Below are positions 17,839 through 26,796 of a stretch of DNA of 64,000 nucleotides, in pieces. The notes below the pieces were generated by a model. That model did no database searches. It was not told the origin of the DNA and worked only from the letters and a program-made list of their open reading frames with translations. Each line of letters begins with the position of its first letter. The stretch's first letter is position 1. The stretch spans positions 1 through 64,000 of the forward strand of contig NZ_QBKZ01000016.1 in NCBI RefSeq assembly GCF_003056725.1. Direction: 5' to 3'. The translations under genes and the position numbers were made by a program. Source of the DNA: Mangrovicoccus ximenensis. GTDB lineage: Bacteria > Pseudomonadota > Alphaproteobacteria > Rhodobacterales > Rhodobacteraceae.

Positions 17839-18230
17839 ATGCGCCTGGACGACTGCCCCGACCTTGCCCTGCGCATCGTGATCCTCGCCGCCCCGGTGGA
17901 GGGCCGCAACTTCACCATCGGCGATGGTCGTGGCCGCCACCCGGGGCCGCGCAGCATGGGGATGGAGTTGGCCAGCAGCCTGACGCGCGGCGGGCTCCTG
18001 CGGGCGTTGGGGCGGGCTGTGCCTGGCGCGCGATCCGGCCGCGATCAGCGTGGCGGAGGCGATCCGCCACAAGGAGAGAGATTTCGCCCCGGCCGAATGC
18101 CCGCGCAGCGGACATGCCCGCACGTTCACCGGGCGCTGCCGGCTGGAGGCGCCCTTGCAGGAGGCAATGGCAGCCTGCATCGCGACGCTCGAAGATAGTC
18201 CGTCGCCGACACCGCGCTGCGTCCGCCGGA
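17839..18230 (+). pseudogene. nsrR: Decayed NsrR (Rrf2-family nitric oxide sensor-repressor)
   Basis: The start MRLDDCPDLALRIVILAA is the canonical NsrR N-terminus, followed by a damaged helix-turn-helix that still reads ELASSLTRGGLLRA. Around 18020 the frame shifts, and the NsrR C-terminus resumes as GLCLARDPAAISVAEAIRH and RDFAPAEC, then TFTGRCRLEAPLQEAM. Only two of the three cluster cysteines remain, and the end is ragged near 18230. It is divergent from the hmp remnant with 148 bases between them, the usual arrangement of this pair. Confidence 0.72.
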
Positions 18231-18390
18231 TTTCGGTCTCCGGGACTGAGCGCCGGCCGGCATCCGGCGGAGGCGCATGGCCGGACATGCCGCTGGCCGC
18301 CCTGCGGACCGTGATTTCCCGGGCGGATGATGCTAGCCTCCCTCCGGAGGCCCGTCCCTCCGGACGGGTCCGGGAGGGGAGTTTACACGA

Positions 18391-19191
18391 ATGCATGTCC
18401 GGAAAGCGGGGACCGCCGCGCTGGTCCTGGCACTGTCTCCGGCAGGGGTTTCGGCCCAGGCCGGGTCCGATGCCGATCTGGCCAAGCAGCTGGCCAACCC
18501 GGTCGCAAATCTGGTCAGCGTGCCGCTGCAGTTCAATTACGACGGCGATCTCGGCCCCGACGATGACGGGAGCCGCTGGATCATGAATTTCCAGCCGGTG
18601 GTTCCGATCGACCTGGGCGCTGACTGGCTGATGATTTCGCGGACGGTGATGCCGCTGACCTGGCAGCAGGATGTCGTCCCCGGCCAGAACATCCAGGTCG
18701 GCCTCGGCGACACGGTGCAAAGCCTGTTCTTCTCGCCGAAATCCGGCGGAGCCCTGACCTGGGGCGTCGGGCCGGTCTTCCTGCTGCCGACCGCCACCGA
18801 ACGCACGCTCGGCACCGAGAAATGGGGGGCAGGCGTGACCGGAGTGGCGCTCTGGCAATCGGGGCCCTGGACGGTCGGCGGCCTGGGAAACCACATCTGG
18901 TCGGTGGCCGGCGACGGAGACCGCAGCGACATCGAGCAGAGCTTCCTGCAGCCCTTCGTCAACTACACCACCGCCGCGGCCACCTCCTTCTTCCTGAACA
19001 CCGAGAGCAGCTATGACTGGGAGGGCGATGCCTGGTCGGTGCCGGTCAATGCCGGCGTCAACCAGCTGGTGACGGTCGGCAGGCAACGCATCCAGATCGG
19101 CGGCGGGCTGCGCTACTGGGCGGAGGCGCCCGACAGCGGCCCCGAAGGCTGGGGCGCGCGGCTGAACCTGGTCTTCCTGTTTCCCAAATAG
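18391..19191 (+). CDS. Predicted outer-membrane beta-barrel (transporter-like) protein
   Basis: A 266-residue exported protein. A signal peptide covers about residues 1-23 (MHVRKAGTAALVLALSPAGV, cleavage after SAQ or nearby). The mature part is full of alternating hydrophobic strands and aromatic girdles (WIMNFQPVVPIDLG, GVGPVFLLPTATE, ARLNLVFLFPK) and ends in a phenylalanine-rich strand, as in outer-membrane barrels. Proteins like this are often annotated as transporters without a known substrate. GGGAGGGGA precedes the ATG. No partner gene is adjacent. Confidence 0.72.
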   Translation: MHVRKAGTAALVLALSPAGVSAQAGSDADLAKQLANPVANLVSVPLQFNYDGDLGPDDDGSRWIMNFQPVVPIDLGADWLMISRTVMPLTWQQDVVPGQNIQVGLGDTVQSLFFSPKSGGALTWGVGPVFLLPTATERTLGTEKWGAGVTGVALWQSGPWTVGGLGNHIWSVAGDGDRSDIEQSFLQPFVNYTTAAATSFFLNTESSYDWEGDAWSVPVNAGVNQLVTVGRQRIQIGGGLRYWAEAPDSGPEGWGARLNLVFLFPK

Positions 19192-20149
19192 CCGCACGCA
19201 GGCGGCATCGGCGGTCCGGCACGGCTGCGGTCCGGACGACGCAAGGCAACACGCCGCAAATCTCCGGGCGCGCCGCCCGCTGCGCCCGGACGGCGGGACG
19301 TTCGCCATCCCCGGCGGCGGCGCGGACGGCCGGTCCAGCCGCCAGCCTGATGCCCGGCGACGCCGCGTGCCAAGGCCTTGGGCGATCTCGATGGAGGACT
19401 GTCGGCGGGATGGCACCGGCCGTTTCCGGCGGTCCGGCAGGACCGCGCTTCCGGTACCGGGCCGCGCCCCGCCCCAGACCTGCCGAAGGGCGCAGAGCAC
19501 GGACCAAGGCATGGCGGGGCCGGACCTCCCGGGTTTCCTTGCCTCCCTTGAGCGCGGCCACCTCCGCAAGTGCAGGAGGCATGGCCGGTTCCGGCGGGCG
19601 CGGAAGCGCATCGGCCTTCGGAGCGGGGGACCGCGGCGCGCCATGCAGTGCGGCCCTCCTGATATCCGCCGACATCCGTTTCCGATGTCCGGCAAGGCCC
19701 GTGCAGCAGCACGGAGACCCCTCGTGCGCCATCCTGGACCGGTGCCGTCCCCAGGGACAGATCGGCAAGTCCGCGCGGCTCCCGGACAAGGCCGAAGTCC
19801 GCCATCGGCTCCGCCGGCCTGCGCCAAGCCGCTCCGGTCCTCTTGCGGCCAGGGGGCAAAGCCAGGAAGGCACTTCAGAACCCGGAGCGCCGCGGCGGAA
19901 GCGGGCTTTCCAGCAGGCGGAAGCCGGGGCAGGGTCAGAAGGACCGGACGGCAAGACCGTCAAGCGTCACCTGCCGCCCGGGATCTCCGGTTTGCCGGGC
20001 GCAGGAAGCGGCGTTTCCCGCCTGAGACAGCCAGGCCGCAGCTGGGCCGGAAGGCCTCGCTCCGGCGGCCATCCTGCAGATCGCGGACCGTGCCGTGACG
20101 CGGACCGCCGCGCCCCATGCCGCTTTCGCGATGCGCCGGACATGTCCTT
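19192..20149 (+). other. 958 bp without a recognisable gene
   Basis: Long open frames exist on both strands because stops are rare at this GC content. None has a plausible start, ribosome-binding site, domain or residue composition of a real protein (all are rich in Arg, Pro, Gly and Ala). It lies between the outer-membrane protein gene and the cut lysR, beside the hmp/nsrR remnants, so it is probably eroded former coding DNA. Confidence 0.5.
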
Positions 20150-20910
20150 TCAGGTCCCGGCACCCATGGCCGGAGCGCCGGAGGTTCCGGCGGCGGTCAG
20201 CCAGCCGAGGAACAGCGCCGCGGCCTGCGGCATCTTCCGCGCCGAGGTGGCGAAATAGGCCGTGCCCAGATCCAGCCGGCCGCCGGGCCATTCGCGCAGG
20301 ACCCCGTCCGCCACATTGCGCTCGCTGATCGAGCGCCAGCCCAGCATCAACCCGCGCCCGTCCAGAGCGGCCTGTCCAGCCTGGACATAGTTGTTGAAGC
20401 TCTGCCCGCCGAGCCGCGGCCGGGCGACCGCGGCGAGCTTCAGGTAGTCTTCCCAGCCCGCCCAATGGCGGTTGAACGGGCTGCGCACATGGATCAGCGG
20501 CGCCCGGTCGAGGCCAGTGCCCCCGGCCAGCAGGCGCTCGACCAAAGCGGGCGCGCCGACCGGGCAGACGCTTTCGTCGAAAAGCTTGACCGTCACTCCC
20601 TCGCGCCAGCCGCCGGTACCGTAGCGGATCGCCAGGTCGATCCCCGGCGCCAGCTCGGGCAGGTCGGTCGAGGGCGCCTGGACGTTGACGGTGATCTCGG
20701 GATGCAGCGCGTAGAAGCCCGGCAGCCGCGGCATCAGCCAGTGGGTGGCCATGCCGATCGTGCAGGCGACCGTGACCTGCTGGCCCTCCTGTCCGGCCAG
20801 CGCCCGGATGTCCTCGATCGCCCCGGCGATCTGCCCCAGCCCGTCGCGCACCGCGCGGGCGAGGAGCTCCCCGGGCTCGGTCAGGCTGGCGGGCCGGGTG
20901 TGCCGGTCGA
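20150..20910 (-). pseudogene. C-terminal part of a LysR regulator (GcvA-like), cut at its DNA-binding domain
   Basis: About 250 residues form the complete LysR effector-binding domain, from LTEPGELLARAVRDG through VTVACTIGMATHWLMP, DLAIRYGTGGW and GLMLGWRSI to the end. The helix-turn-helix is missing. Instead the frame runs without a stop into the start of a prtD-like gene, giving a 339-residue hybrid reading frame that begins at 21169. The cut lies at CGGTCGA (20904-20910). The matching N-terminal half, ending at the same heptamer, is at 37065-37225 on the other strand. Confidence 0.85.
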
Positions 20911-21169
20911 GCCGCGCCGCCGCGCGCGCCAGCAGCCGTCCGCGCGCGGCATCAGCGGCGGCCATCGCGATCAGCACCAGCAGCAGTACCGCCGAGAGCG
21001 AGGCCAGCGTTTCCAGGCTGCGGGAGTCGAGCACCCGGCCGTAGAGCTGCATCATGTAGAGCGGCGAGGCGAAGAACAGGATGTTCACCATCAGGCTGAA
21101 GCCGAGCGCCATGACGGCATGGGCCCGGATCGCCCCCGTGGCGGTCTGGTGTCGGTCGGTATCGGGCAT
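20904..21169 (-). pseudogene. N-terminal fragment of a type I secretion ABC protein (PrtD-like)
   Basis: About 89 residues of the first membrane region of a PrtD/HlyB-type exporter (NILFFASPLYMMQLYGRVLD is the family's hallmark start). The start at 21169 follows AGGGAGGGG. The remaining transmembrane and ATPase domains are absent, because the frame passes into the LysR effector domain at 20904-20910. It follows a head-repeat surface protein in the same direction, suggesting the pair once formed a secretion unit. Confidence 0.75.
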
Positions 21170-21236
21170 GTCCCCTCCCTTGGCGTTCCGTCGGATCGAA
21201 GGGGCCCGCGGCAGCCTCTGCCGCGGGCCGGGAAGA

Positions 21237-22040
21237 TCAGGCCAGCGCGGCCAGATCGTCCGCGTCGGGCATGTCCTGCATCGCGGGCATGTCGGGCATC
21301 TCCGGCGCCGGAGCCGCGGCCGGTGCCTCGGCTTGCGCCATCCCCGAGAGTTCCAGCTCGAATTCCGCGTCGAAGCGGGCATCGAACAGGATGTCGAGCA
21401 GATCCGCGGTATCGACCGCCGAGAGCTGTCCGTCGCCATCCACCCTCAGGAAGCCATAGTCGCCGTCGTCGATCTCGTCGGAGAAGCCGGCCAGCGTGTA
21501 GGTGTTGTCGGCATTGCCCAGCGTGAATTCGTTGTCCTCGTCGGCGACGGCGCCGTTGCCGATCGCGGTCGAATTCATCCCCGTGGCCGAGGCCGCCTCG
21601 CCGACCGCCAGCGAGAAATCGCCGCTGGCCTCCGCAAGATGGCCGAGCGCATGCGCCCGCACCCCGCTGGCCTCCGCCTGCCAGCCGAAGGCGGTGGCGG
21701 CGGTATTGCTCGCCACGCTTTCGCCGCCGACCGCGGTGGTCGAGGTGCCGGACGCCATGGCAGTGTCGCCGATGGCCAGCGCGTCGGTGCCGCTGGCCGA
21801 GGACTGGTTGCCGATGGCCGTGGAGAAGTCGGAGGTGGCATTGGCATCCTCGCCCACGGCCAGGCTGCGCACCCCGTCGGCATTGGCAAGATGGCCGAAG
21901 GCCTGGGCCCGTTCCGCCCCGGCGCTGGCCTGCCAGCCGACCGCAGTCGCGCCGGGACCATCGGTCATGCTCTCGCCGCCGAGGCTGGTGGTCGAGTTCC
22001 CCATGGCGCTGGCGCTGGCGCCGAGCGGCGGCGCTTGCCC
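21237..22040 (-). pseudogene. C-terminal part of a YadA-type head-repeat surface protein
   Basis: About 265 residues of tandem 14-15-residue YadA/Hia head repeats of the form AxGxxAxAxGxxSxAIG (for example STAIGNQSSASGTDALAIGD). After them come a short segment DNEFTLGNADNTYTLAGFSD and an acidic, Met/Pro/Ala-rich tail. The usual trimeric autotransporter membrane-anchor barrel is not present. The N-terminus is missing: around 22040 the sequence changes to the end of amgK on the other strand. It precedes the prtD-like fragment. Confidence 0.72.
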
Positions 22041-22534
22041 CGCATGACGGGCCGCGGGTGCTGGTGCAGCGCGACTACCATGCCGAGAACCTGCTCTGGC
22101 TGCCGGAGCGCGACGGCGCGGCGCGGGTCGGGCTCCTCGATTTCCAGGACGCGGCGGCGGGCCATCCGGCCTATGACCTCGTCTCGCTGCTGGAAGACGC
22201 GCGCCGCGACGTGACGCAAGCCACCGTGGCGGCGGCGAAGGCGCATTACCTCGCCTTGACCGGCTTCGACCCGGCGCAGTTCGACCTTGCCTATGCCGCG
22301 ATGGGCGCGCAGCGCAACCTGCGCATCCTCGGCGTCTTCGCCCGGCTGTCGCTGCATTTCGGCAAGCCCGGCTATGTCGACCTGATCCCGCGGGTCTGGG
22401 ACCATCTGAGGACCGACCTTGCCCACCCTTCCCTGGCGGAGCTGCGCGGCCTCGTGCAGGCCGCCCTGCCAGACCCGTCCGTTGCCAAGCTGCAGGAGCT
22501 GAAGGACCGATGCGGAACCGTCCCGACACTGTGA
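22040..22534 (+). pseudogene. amgK: C-terminal half of AmgK-like sugar kinase (aminoglycoside-phosphotransferase fold)
   Basis: About 160 residues: the catalytic loop VLVQRDYHAENLLWLP, the metal-binding LLDFQDAAAGHPAYDLVSL and the helical C-terminus. AmgK phosphorylates N-acetylmuramic acid at C1 in the peptidoglycan recycling route that bypasses MurQ. The N-terminal lobe is missing at the breakpoint near 22040. The end overlaps murU by 25 bases, the normal amgK-murU coupling, so the identification rests on both sequence and context. Confidence 0.8.
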
Positions 22535-23199
22535 TGCTCTTCGCGGCCGGCTTCGGCACGCGGATGCGCCCGCTGACCGACACGCGGCCGAAACCCTTGA
22601 TCGAGGTGGCGGGGCAGAGCCTGCTCGACCATGCGCTGGCGCAATGCGCGATCCCGCAGATCACCCGGCGCGCGGTGAATGCGCATTACCTGGGCGGGCA
22701 GATCGCGGCGGCGGCGGAAAGCAGGAGGCTCCTGCTTTCGCAGGAGCGGGACAGGATCCTGGACACCGGCGGCGGGCTGAAGGCGGCGCTGCCGCTCATG
22801 GGCCATCCCGAGGCGGTCTTCACGATGAATACCGACGCGGTCTGGACCGGGCCGCTGGCGATGGCGACGCTGGCCGATGCCTGGGACCCCGAGCGGATGG
22901 ACGGGCTGCTGCTCCTCTGCCCGCCGGAGCGCGCGGTGGGACATGCGCTGAACTCGGGCTTCGCCATGGATGACGCAGGGAAGCTGAGCTGGGCGCCGGA
23001 GCTGGCCTATACCGGCGCGCAGATCCTCGCGACCCGCGCGGTGGCCGATTGCGCCGACGAGGTGTTTTCGGTGAAGGCCGCCTGGGAGGACGCGATGGCG
23101 GCCGGGCGGCTCTTCGGCGTGATCCATCCCGGGATGTGGTGCGATGTCGGCCATCCCGGCGGGATCGCCGAAGCCGAAGCGATGCTGGCCGATGTTTGA
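22510..23199 (+). CDS. murU: N-acetylmuramate-1-phosphate uridylyltransferase (nucleotidyltransferase family)
   Basis: A 229-residue nucleotidyltransferase that makes UDP-MurNAc from MurNAc-1-phosphate, the step after AmgK. The N-terminal pyrophosphorylase motif LFAAGFGTRMRPLTDTRPKP with its catalytic Arg and Lys is intact, as is the substrate segment DTGGGLKAALP and the metal-binding NTDAVW. It starts within the end of amgK and overlaps the start of addB. The gene is complete, but the broken amgK would cut off its substrate unless another copy exists. Confidence 0.88.
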   Translation: MRNRPDTVMLFAAGFGTRMRPLTDTRPKPLIEVAGQSLLDHALAQCAIPQITRRAVNAHYLGGQIAAAAESRRLLLSQERDRILDTGGGLKAALPLMGHPEAVFTMNTDAVWTGPLAMATLADAWDPERMDGLLLLCPPERAVGHALNSGFAMDDAGKLSWAPELAYTGAQILATRAVADCADEVFSVKAAWEDAMAAGRLFGVIHPGMWCDVGHPGGIAEAEAMLADV

Positions 23200-23284
23200 G
23201 CCCGGCCCCGCCCCCCGCGCCTTCTCGCTGGCGCCGGGACAGGACTTCCCGGCCGCGCTGGCGGCGGGGCTGCGCCAGACGCTG
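23192..23284 (+). pseudogene. addB: First 30 codons of addB (double-strand break repair nuclease subunit)
   Basis: The frame opening at 23192 reads MFEPGPAPRAFSLAPGQDFP and AALAAGLRQTL, the characteristic beginning of alphaproteobacterial AddB. addB normally follows murU with this overlap. After about 30 codons it meets, head to head, the truncated livG gene on the other strand. Nearly all of the roughly 980-residue protein is missing here. Confidence 0.65.
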
Positions 23285-23595
23285 TCGCCGATGGCGAGGC
23301 CGGGAAACACCCGGCTGGTCTGGAAGGTGCGGCCGATCCCCAGCGCGGCGATCTCCTCGGGGCGGCGGCCGTCGAGCCGGGTGCCGCCGAAGGCGATGCT
23401 GCCCTCCGCGGGCCGGGCGAAGCCGGTGACCGCCTGGATCAGCGTCGATTTTCCGGCGCCGTTCGGGCCGACAATGCCGACGAACTCGCCCGGCTCCACC
23501 GTCAGGCTGACCGCATCGACGGCCTTCAGCCCGCCGAAGGCCACGCTGACGCGGTCGAGCACGAGGCCTGCGGATTTCTCGGTCATGTCGAACAT
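23277..23595 (-). pseudogene. livG: N-terminal fragment of branched-chain amino acid ABC ATPase LivG
   Basis: About 106 residues: the beginning of a LivG ATPase with Walker A GIVGPNGAGKSTLIQAVTG and the Q-loop region GIGRTFQTSRVFPGL. The signature motif and Walker B are missing because the sequence ends at the addB junction near 23280. The start overlaps the livM stop as TGATG, the usual livM-livG coupling. It cannot hydrolyse ATP as encoded. Confidence 0.85.
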
Positions 23596-24242
23596 CAGTG
23601 CACTCCCGCGATGCCCTGCGGCCGGAACCGCAGCGTGAGATAGAGAACGGCGCCGAACAGGATCATCCGGAACTCGGCGGTGTCGCGCAGCGCCTCGGGC
23701 AGCACGACCAGCGCGGCCGCTCCGAGGATGGCGCCGGTCAGGTTGCCGAGCCCGCCCAGCACCACGATCGCGATCAGCAGGAAGGACGTGTCCATGCGGA
23801 AGCTGTCGGGGCTGATGAAGCGGTGCAGGAAGGCGTAGAGCCCGCCCGCGAGCCCGGCGCAGAGCCCGGCGGCGGCGAAGGCGGTGACCAGATAGCGGCG
23901 CACCGGCAGGCCCGCGGCATGGGCGGCGACGCGGTCCTCTCGGATCGCCCGCCAGCTCAGCCCGATCGGCGAGCCGATCAGCCGGCCGAGCGCCAGCACC
24001 ATGAGGACGAGCAGGCCGAGCGCCAGCCAGTACTGCGCCGCGACCGAGGTCATCGGTACATCGGGCAGGACCGAGAGCGAAGGGCGCGGGATGCCGAAGA
24101 TGCCGTTCGGCCCGCCGGTCACGCCGGTCCAGTTCAGCATCGCGAGCCACAGCAGCATGCCGACCGCAAGGGTGGCGAGGCCGATGACATGGCCCGTGAG
24201 GCCGGAGGTGGCGAGGCCGACGAGGCCGGCGAGCGCCGCGCA
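23595..24242 (-). pseudogene. livM: C-terminal part of branched-chain amino acid ABC permease LivM
   Basis: About 215 residues matching the LivM C-terminal two thirds: VTGGPNGIFGIPRP, the EAA-like contact loop SWRAIREDRVAAHAAGLPVRRY and the final helices LLIAIVVLGGLGNLTGAILG. The first membrane spans are missing. Upstream, the frame runs in phase into an unrelated coiled-coil protein, giving a 380-residue hybrid frame that starts at 24737. Confidence 0.83.
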
Positions 24243-24737
24243 GCCGACCGGTGCGGCGGCAGGCGTTGCCGCCTCGTCGCGGCGGGCGGCGAGCGCCTGC
24301 CTGAGCTGGTCGAGCTGGCCCTGCAGCGCGGTGATCTGCGTCGCGGCGGCCTCGCTCATCGTCTTGCCGAGCGAACTGGCGACGCCGTCGATCTGGCTGC
24401 GCAGGGTCTCGATATCGGCGGCGGAGCGGTCCATCAGCGACTGGGCCGTGGTCTCCAGTCCCGAGAACTTCTCCTGCAGCGCCGCGACAGAGCTGCCGAG
24501 ATCGCCCATCTGCGGTTCCATCGCGCCGCTGAGCTCGGCGAAACGGGCATCGACCGAGGCCTGCAGGTCGTCGATCCGCCCGGCCAGCGGGTCGGGTTCG
24601 GCCCGCGACTCGGCCAGCTTCTCGCTGACGATCGCGGCGATCTCCTCGTTGTCGGGGCCCGAGGGGGCCATCATCGTGCCGACAAGCACGCCGACCACGC
24701 CTGCGACGGCGGCGGCAATGGGTACCTTGCTGTCCAA
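24243..24737 (-). pseudogene. N-terminal part of an unidentified membrane-anchored coiled-coil protein
   Basis: About 165 residues with an N-terminal hydrophobic anchor (VPIAAAVAGVVGVLVGTMMA) and a long helical, acidic heptad-like region (IDDLQASVDARFAELSGAM, IETLRSQIDGVASSLGKTM, ITALQGQLDQLRQALAARRDE) ending in an Ala/Pro linker. I do not recognise the family. At about 24240 it is joined in frame to LivM, so its own C-terminus is lost. GGAGGAG lies a few bases before the ATG. Confidence 0.65.
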
Positions 24738-25168
24738 AATCCTTCTCCTCCCTGTTCCGGCGGCGCTCCGGTCCTCCTCCGGCCCGCCGCGGTGGCAAAT
24801 GGCTTCGCGCGCCCGAGCCTAGCATCGCGGCCCGCCGCGTCACCCGTTTTTTCCGAGACTTTCGGATCATCCGCGGCCGGCCCGGCCGCAGCGGCGGCGC
24901 CATTCGCTCGCGATTCGCGACATGCGGCCATTTTGACGCGCCGCGCTGCGCCGCGGCGTGCCGCCCGGCCGCGGCAAGTCACATTTTCTTCGCAAACTGA
25001 ACAAAACAGCGGCGAAAGACTAAACTATGGTCGTAAAACTTGGGCAAAACTGCTATCGCAAACGCGAAAGAATGTGTTAAGAACTGCGGACCGATCGGAA
25101 CGAAATTGCCGAAGCGGAGTTAACAAAGCGACCCGGACGACACCGGGTCCCGTGAAAGGGGTAACGCC
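24738..25168 (+). promoter_or_regulatory. 431-bp divergent intergenic region, A/T-rich on its right side
   Basis: No gene is seen. Bases 24985-25130 are clearly poorer in GC than their surroundings, with several AAAC/GCAAAC and GAAAG clusters, and lead into the small gene at 25169. This is where a promoter and leader should lie. I cannot fix -35 and -10 boxes with confidence. Confidence 0.4.
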
Positions 25169-25357
25169 ATGCTGACGAGAGAAGACCTGGAAGCCTTCAT
25201 CGACGACGCCGACACCGACTTCATGTCGCCGCGCCAAGCCGAGACCGTTTCCGTGCCCGCCGCCCGCCGGCGGACCGCTTTCGTCACGCAGCTTGCCCAG
25301 GCCCAGATGGCGATGATGCAGTCCTGGCAGCGCAGCATGCTGCCGCACCGCTTCTGA
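25169..25357 (+). CDS. Small uncharacterised protein, 62 residues
   Basis: A short gene with AAAGGGG at the right distance from the ATG and third-position GC bias like real genes here. The protein has an acidic N-terminal helix (TREDLEAFIDDADTDF) followed by a basic, Met/Gln-rich helix (QLAQAQMAMMQSWQRSMLP). No signal peptide, membrane span or cysteine motif is visible. It converges on guaD with seven bases between the stops. The family is not recognised. Confidence 0.6.
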   Translation: MLTREDLEAFIDDADTDFMSPRQAETVSVPAARRRTAFVTQLAQAQMAMMQSWQRSMLPHRF

Positions 25358-25364
25358 TCCCGGA

Positions 25365-26663
25365 TCAGCCCGCGCCGCGCGGCGCGGGCTTGCCAGCGAC
25401 ATAGACCGCCGCAACGGCCCGGTCGTCGCCCATCATGATCGTGGGGAACAGAGCCTCCCAGAGCGTGTCCGCCTCCTGCGCCCGCTGGCGGATCGCCGGG
25501 GTGGAGGCAAGATCCAGAACGATGATGTCGGCCTCCCTGCCGGCCTCCAGATTGCCGATCCTGTCCTGCAGATGCATGGCCCGCGCCGAGCCGCAGGTCG
25601 CCAGCCACAGAAGCTGCGCCGGATGCAGCGGCGTGCCGGACAGCTGGCCGACCTCGTAGGCGGCGGCCATGGTGCGCAGCATCGAGAAGCTCGACCCGCC
25701 GCCGGTATCCGTCGCCAGTCCGACCGGCTGGCCAGCCACCGCATGTTCGCGCGTCCGGAACAGCCCCGAGCCGATGAAGGTGTTCGAGGTCGGGCAATGG
25801 ACCAGCGCCGCGCCGGTCTCGGCCAGCCGGGCGATTTCCCGCGCCTCGAGCCAGATCGCATGGCCGTAGAGCGCCCGTTCGCCCAGGAGGCCGAAGCGTT
25901 CGTAGGTGTCGAGATAGTCGCGCGCGTCGGGGAAGAGTCCGCGCATCCAGGCGATCTCGTCGGTCTGCTCGCTCAGATGGGTCTGCATCAGGCAGTCCGG
26001 ATGCTCGGCCCAGAGGCTGCCGAGCGCCTCGAGCTGCTCCGGCGTCGAGGTCGGCGAGAAGCGCGGCGTGATCACGTAGTCCAGCCGCGCCCGGCCGTGC
26101 CATTTCCGCAGCAGCGCCTTCGACTGGTCATAGGCGAGGGCAGGGCTGTCGCGCAGCCCCTCGGGGGCATTGCGGTCCATGCAGGTCTTGCCCGCCGCGA
26201 TCCGCATGCCGCGCGCCTCGGCGGCGGAGAACAGCGCCTCGACGCTTTCGGGATGGATCGTGCAGTAGGAACAGACCGTCGTCGTGCCGTTGGCCAGCAC
26301 CAGATCCAGATAGCGCCCGGCGACCGCTGCCGCGTAATCCGGATCGCCGAAGCGCAGTTCCTCGGGGAACGTGTAGTCGTTCAGCCAGTCGATCAGCCGC
26401 TTGCCCCAGCTCGCGATGATCGCGGTCTGCGGGTAATGCACATGGGCATCGACGAAGCCCGCCATGACCAGCCCGTCGCCATGGTCCGTGACGGCCGCCT
26501 GCGGATGCGCCGCGCGCAGATCGTCGGCGGGGCCGATGGCGGCGATCCTGCCATCCTCGACCAGCACCGCGCCGCGGCGCTCGTGGCGCACCGCCTCCGC
26601 GGCAGGCGTGGCGAAGGGATCGGCGGTGAAGCTCAGGGTCTGGCCCAGGATCAGTCGTGACAT
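25365..26663 (-). CDS. guaD: Guanine deaminase
   Basis: A 432-residue amidohydrolase that converts guanine to xanthine. The metal ligands are in place: HVHYPQT near residue 75, the THLSEQTDE histidine near 230, YGHAIWL near 268 and the aspartate of GLATDTGGGSS near 318. CPTSNTFIGSG is the guanine-deaminase hallmark. The ATG at 26663 is chosen because homology begins there; an extension upstream would overlap the start region of mgtE. It is a single-gene unit divergent from mgtE. Confidence 0.93.
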   Translation of the reverse strand: MSRLILGQTLSFTADPFATPAAEAVRHERRGAVLVEDGRIAAIGPADDLRAAHPQAAVTDHGDGLVMAGFVDAHVHYPQTAIIASWGKRLIDWLNDYTFPEELRFGDPDYAAAVAGRYLDLVLANGTTTVCSYCTIHPESVEALFSAAEARGMRIAAGKTCMDRNAPEGLRDSPALAYDQSKALLRKWHGRARLDYVITPRFSPTSTPEQLEALGSLWAEHPDCLMQTHLSEQTDEIAWMRGLFPDARDYLDTYERFGLLGERALYGHAIWLEAREIARLAETGAALVHCPTSNTFIGSGLFRTREHAVAGQPVGLATDTGGGSSFSMLRTMAAAYEVGQLSGTPLHPAQLLWLATCGSARAMHLQDRIGNLEAGREADIIVLDLASTPAIRQRAQEADTLWEALFPTIMMGDDRAVAAVYVAGKPAPRGAG

Positions 26664-26796
26664 CGGATACTCGCAGCGGTTCCCGGCCACAGTGCCCCGG
26701 CGGCCGCTGCGGGAAAAGGGCAAATGCGCTCCGTCCCTTGCGCGCCGCCTGCCGATGCCTATGGTGCCCGCGTCATCCGTGCAGCAAGGGGGCCCC

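Noticed and set aside
17221-19827. An 868-residue leftward open frame spanning hmp, nsrR and the outer-membrane gene
   Set aside because: Only its last 140 or so residues resemble a protein (the Hmp globin end); the rest is antisense to other genes and lacks any homology.
20150-21169. A new 339-residue membrane-linked LysR protein as a genuine gene
   Set aside because: Both parts are recognisable halves of known families, and the missing LysR half ends at the same heptamer 16 kb away, so a rearrangement explains it better.
21580-22020. The periodic sequence as a tandem DNA repeat or CRISPR-like array
   Set aside because: The periodicity is at protein level (YadA-type head repeats of 14-15 residues) and the DNA units are diverged.
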